This document shows, piece by piece, positions 62,142-64,000 of a DNA stretch of 64,000 nucleotides. The DNA lies in the NCBI GenBank assembly GCA_035275405.1, contig DATEMU010000003.1, forward strand, positions 310,001 to 374,000, in the 5' to 3' direction. A program made the translations under genes and the position numbers. The notes beneath the pieces are model-generated. The model was given only the letters and a program-made list of their open reading frames with translations, did not search any database and was not told where the DNA came from. Source of the DNA: Phycisphaerae bacterium. Lineage in GTDB: Bacteria > Planctomycetota > Phycisphaerae > UBA1845 > UTPLA1. Each line of letters begins with the position of its first letter. The stretch's first letter is position 1.

Positions 62142-62711
62142 CTATCGACGATGGGTGTTTTCTTCCTGGGCGCGCTTGTATTCCAGGCAGTAATTGGCCC
62201 AGGGCTTGGCCTTGAGGCGGGCCTTGGTGATCGGCTTGTGCGTGGCGAGGCAGATGCCGTAGGTCTTCTGATCGATGCGCTCGATGGCGGCGTCGATCTC
62301 CTTCAGCGTTTCGCGCTCGTTGGCAATCAGGCCGATGGTAAATTCCTGTTCATAATTGTCCGTGCCGATGTCGGCCATGTGAATGGGCATGAGGGAGAGA
62401 TCGCCGGCGGCGTCGGCCCGGTTCTTGCCGAGGGCCTCGTTTTCCATCGTGGAGACGTCGCCGACCAGTTCGCGCCGCTTGTCCAGTAGCAACTGCCGAA
62501 AGTAAGCGAGCTCCTCATCGGTCAAGTGGGTTTTTGGCAGCGGCCCGGTCGCCAGCGACTCGTCGAGCCGGTTTGCTTCCGCGCGGCCGTTGGTGGAGCC
62601 GGAGTGCGAGCGGCCGTTGGAAGGTTTCGCCTGGCCGTTGGTCCCGGAGGGTTTCATGTTCTTCGCCGATTTATCAGGCCGACCGTTTTCCCCGCCACTG
62701 GTTTCGCGCAC
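62142..62711 (-). CDS. TraR/DksA family protein with degenerate zinc finger
   Basis: The 189-residue protein has a Ser/Gly/Asn/Lys-rich N-terminal tail (about 1-65), then DksA/TraR blocks: LTDEELAYFRQLLLDKRRELVGDVSTMENEAL, DNYEQEFTIGLIANERETLKEIDAAIERIDQKTYGIC, and KPITKARLKAKPWANYCLEYKRAQE. DksA-like proteins bind RNA polymerase with ppGpp. Of four usual zinc cysteines only two remain (in YGIC and YCLEY), the partners being Ala/Thr and Tyr. The GTG at 62711 is chosen because GGAGGGAATCAGC precedes it. A consensus promoter lies at 62832-62860. Confidence 0.82.
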   Translation of the reverse strand: MRETSGGENGRPDKSAKNMKPSGTNGQAKPSNGRSHSGSTNGRAEANRLDESLATGPLPKTHLTDEELAYFRQLLLDKRRELVGDVSTMENEALGKNRADAAGDLSLMPIHMADIGTDNYEQEFTIGLIANERETLKEIDAAIERIDQKTYGICLATHKPITKARLKAKPWANYCLEYKRAQEENTHRR

Positions 62712-62831
62712 GCTGATTCCCTCCGAAGGCCCAACCCTTACGCCCGCGCGCCCGCGCTGTTGCGCAAGCCGTAAAAAACACGTTGCCCGATCCAAGGCGG
62801 GCGGCCCGGCCCCTTTGGGCCAAGACATGCT

Positions 62832-62860
62832 ACTATACGATGCCGGAGGGCGCTTGTCAA
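62832..62860 (-). promoter_or_regulatory. Consensus sigma-70-type promoter for the TraR/lspA genes
   Basis: On the minus strand TTGACA (62855-62860) and TATAGT (62832-62837) are separated by exactly 17 bases. Transcription would start near 62825, 114 bases before the GTG start of the TraR/DksA-like gene. Confidence 0.7.
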
Positions 62861-62995
62861 GGTGAGCGGCGCAGTGGAGAATCGGACGGTCCATCCGCGG
62901 ACGCGCCGAGATTCTCGGCCTGTGAGTGCCATAATCGTGGCACTTCCGGCGGCCCTGCGCGGCGCAAGAGGTGCGGCATCATCGGCGAGTCGGCG

Positions 62996-64000
62996 CTGAC
63001 GTTTGAAGTTCGCTCCACGGATGCGCGGCGGCGCGCGCGCGTCGGCCGCCTGCGCACGCCCCACGGCGACATCGACACGCCCGCCTTCATGCCCGTCGGC
63101 ACGCGCGGCACCGTCAAGGGCCTCACGCCCGATCAACTGCGCGAGGCCGGCGCGACGATCCTCCTGGCCAACACCTATCACCTGGCGCTGCGGCCGGGGG
63201 CCGACGTGGTGAGTACGATGGGCGGGCTCCATCGGTTCATGGCCTGGGATGGGCCGATCCTGACGGACAGCGGCGGGTTCCAGGTCTTCTCCCTGGCGAC
63301 GCTGCGCAGCCTGGACGACGAGGGCGTCACGTTCCAATCGCACATCGACGGGGCGGTCCTGCGGCTCGAGCCCGCGTCGGCCGTCGCGATCCAGGAACAA
63401 CTCGGCGCGGACATCATCATGGCGCTGGATCAGTGCCCGGCGCTGCCCGCTCCGCCGGCGCTGCTGGAAGAGGCCGTGCAGCGCACGATTCGCTGGGCGC
63501 GGGCCTGCAAGGAAGCCCAGCGGCGCACGGATCAGGCGCTGTTCGGAATCGTGCAGGGCGGTTTGGATGAGGATCTGAGGACCCGCTGCCTCGACGCACT
63601 CGTGCAGATCGGTTTTCCGGGTTACGCGCTCGGCGGTCTCTCCGTCGGCGAAACCCCGGACGATATGGCGGCGTTCGTGGAAAAGTTCGCCGGTCGGATG
63701 CCGGAGAATCGACCGCGGTACCTGATGGGCGTCGGCCGGCCGATCGACATCGCCCGCGCCGTGGCTGCTGGGATTGACCTGTTTGATTGCGTTCTGCCGA
63801 CGCGTAACGGCCGCAATGCCTTTGCCTTCGTGGACGCGGGCTTCGTACGGCTGCGAAACGCCCAGTACAAGACGGACGAACGGCCCCTGGAGGAGGGCTG
63901 CCCCTGCGCGACATGCCGACAATTCACACGCGCGTATCTGCGGCATCTGTTCCTCGCCGAGGAGATGCTCGGGCCGATACTGGTGTCGCTGCACAACATC
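62996..64000 (+). CDS. tgt: Queuine tRNA-ribosyltransferase, start uncertain, cut by window end
   Basis: The frame reads to the window end (about 335 residues) and matches Tgt: [132 protein letters not shown], and CPCATC, the first zinc-binding cysteines. It exchanges guanine for queuine or its precursor at position 34 of tRNA. No ATG, GTG or TTG lies in frame near the first conserved block; a CTG at 62996 is used here. An in-frame ATG at 62840 lies inside the TraR promoter and adds a 52-residue tail with no family similarity. Confidence 0.9.
   Translation, partial: MTFEVRSTDARRRARVGRLRTPHGDIDTPAFMPVGTRGTVKGLTPDQLREAGATILLANTYHLALRPGADVVSTMGGLHRFMAWDGPILTDSGGFQVFSLATLRSLDDEGVTFQSHIDGAVLRLEPASAVAIQEQLGADIIMALDQCPALPAPPALLEEAVQRTIRWARACKEAQRRTDQALFGIVQGGLDEDLRTRCLDALVQIGFPGYALGGLSVGETPDDMAAFVEKFAGRMPENRPRYLMGVGRPIDIARAVAAGIDLFDCVLPTRNGRNAFAFVDAGFVRLRNAQYKTDERPLEEGCPCATCRQFTRAYLRHLFLAEEMLGPILVSLHNI

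Noticed and set aside
62840..62995. ATG at 62840 as the tgt start
   Set aside because: It lies inside the consensus promoter of the divergent TraR gene and would add a Gly/Arg/Cys-rich tail foreign to Tgt proteins.
1..64000. CRISPR array, prophage, insertion sequence or rRNA operon
   Set aside because: No regularly spaced direct repeats, transposase or integrase motifs, or rRNA signatures were seen.

Overview
The window looks like chromosomal DNA of a high-GC bacterium of the Planctomycetota (class not resolvable, Phycisphaerae-like is possible). Evidence from the sequence: a neighbouring pair of Tat-type DUF1501 and DUF1800 proteins, secreted proteins with thrombospondin-3-type Asp repeats and dockerin-like C-termini, a PEP-CTERM protein, a DUF1571 protein, tandem TPR/multi-membrane proteins, and acidic HTH proteins with C-terminal membrane hairpins. 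This assignment is inference; there is no rRNA in the window.

Layout. 1-3926 (minus): an operon of thiolase-like protein, DUF35 zinc-ribbon partner, cupin, and the alpha and (partial) beta subunits of a 2-oxoacid:acceptor oxidoreductase. 4000-8124: YbaK-type deacylase, secreted serine hydrolase, LarE, and an isocitrate-lyase/PEP-mutase family enzyme. 8381-10939: MEDS-domain sensor and PAS hybrid histidine kinase. 11518-17274: accA, a purL carrying two N-terminal PurS repeats, and a P-loop/deoxyribosyltransferase-like fusion. 17298-25830 (minus): two paralogous TMTC-like membrane/TPR proteins, DUF1501, DUF1800 and a TSP3/dockerin-like secreted protein. 26072-26255 (minus): hairpins closed by a strong intrinsic terminator with no gene, a candidate noncoding RNA. 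26630-27313: PEP-CTERM protein. 28021-31090 (minus), apparently lower in GC: TIR-like protein, DUF6804-like membrane protein and a DUF3592/formylglycine-enzyme fusion. 31544-42563: housekeeping genes (pckA, nadD, rsmE, LOG protein, phosphatase, DAHP synthase) with lipoproteins, a DUF1571 protein and a GT39-like membrane enzyme. 42664-44896: PadR regulator with operator, coupled membrane protein, terminator and tRNA-Leu(UAG). 44950-52722: HTH/acidic membrane proteins, pabB-pabC, NIF3, a parvulin-type lipoprotein and two small lipoproteins. 52821-64000: radical SAM/B12 protein, RRM protein, a GT4/barrel/GH130 mannoside cassette, RsbW-like kinase, transglutaminase-like protein, lspA, a TraR/DksA-like gene and the start of tgt.

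Working together: pabB and pabC make 4-aminobenzoate; the DAHP synthase feeds chorismate to them. AccA, the thiolase and the oxidoreductase handle acyl-CoA and 2-oxoacids. The GT4, barrel and GH130 genes are translationally linked or adjacent and probably act on the same mannoside. Several promoters with good -35/-10 spacing are visible. The points most worth following are the unannotated structured RNA, the TIR-like protein, the PurS-PurS-PurL fusion, the thiolase without its usual cysteine, and a dispersed repeat that has become the signal peptide of a lipoprotein.
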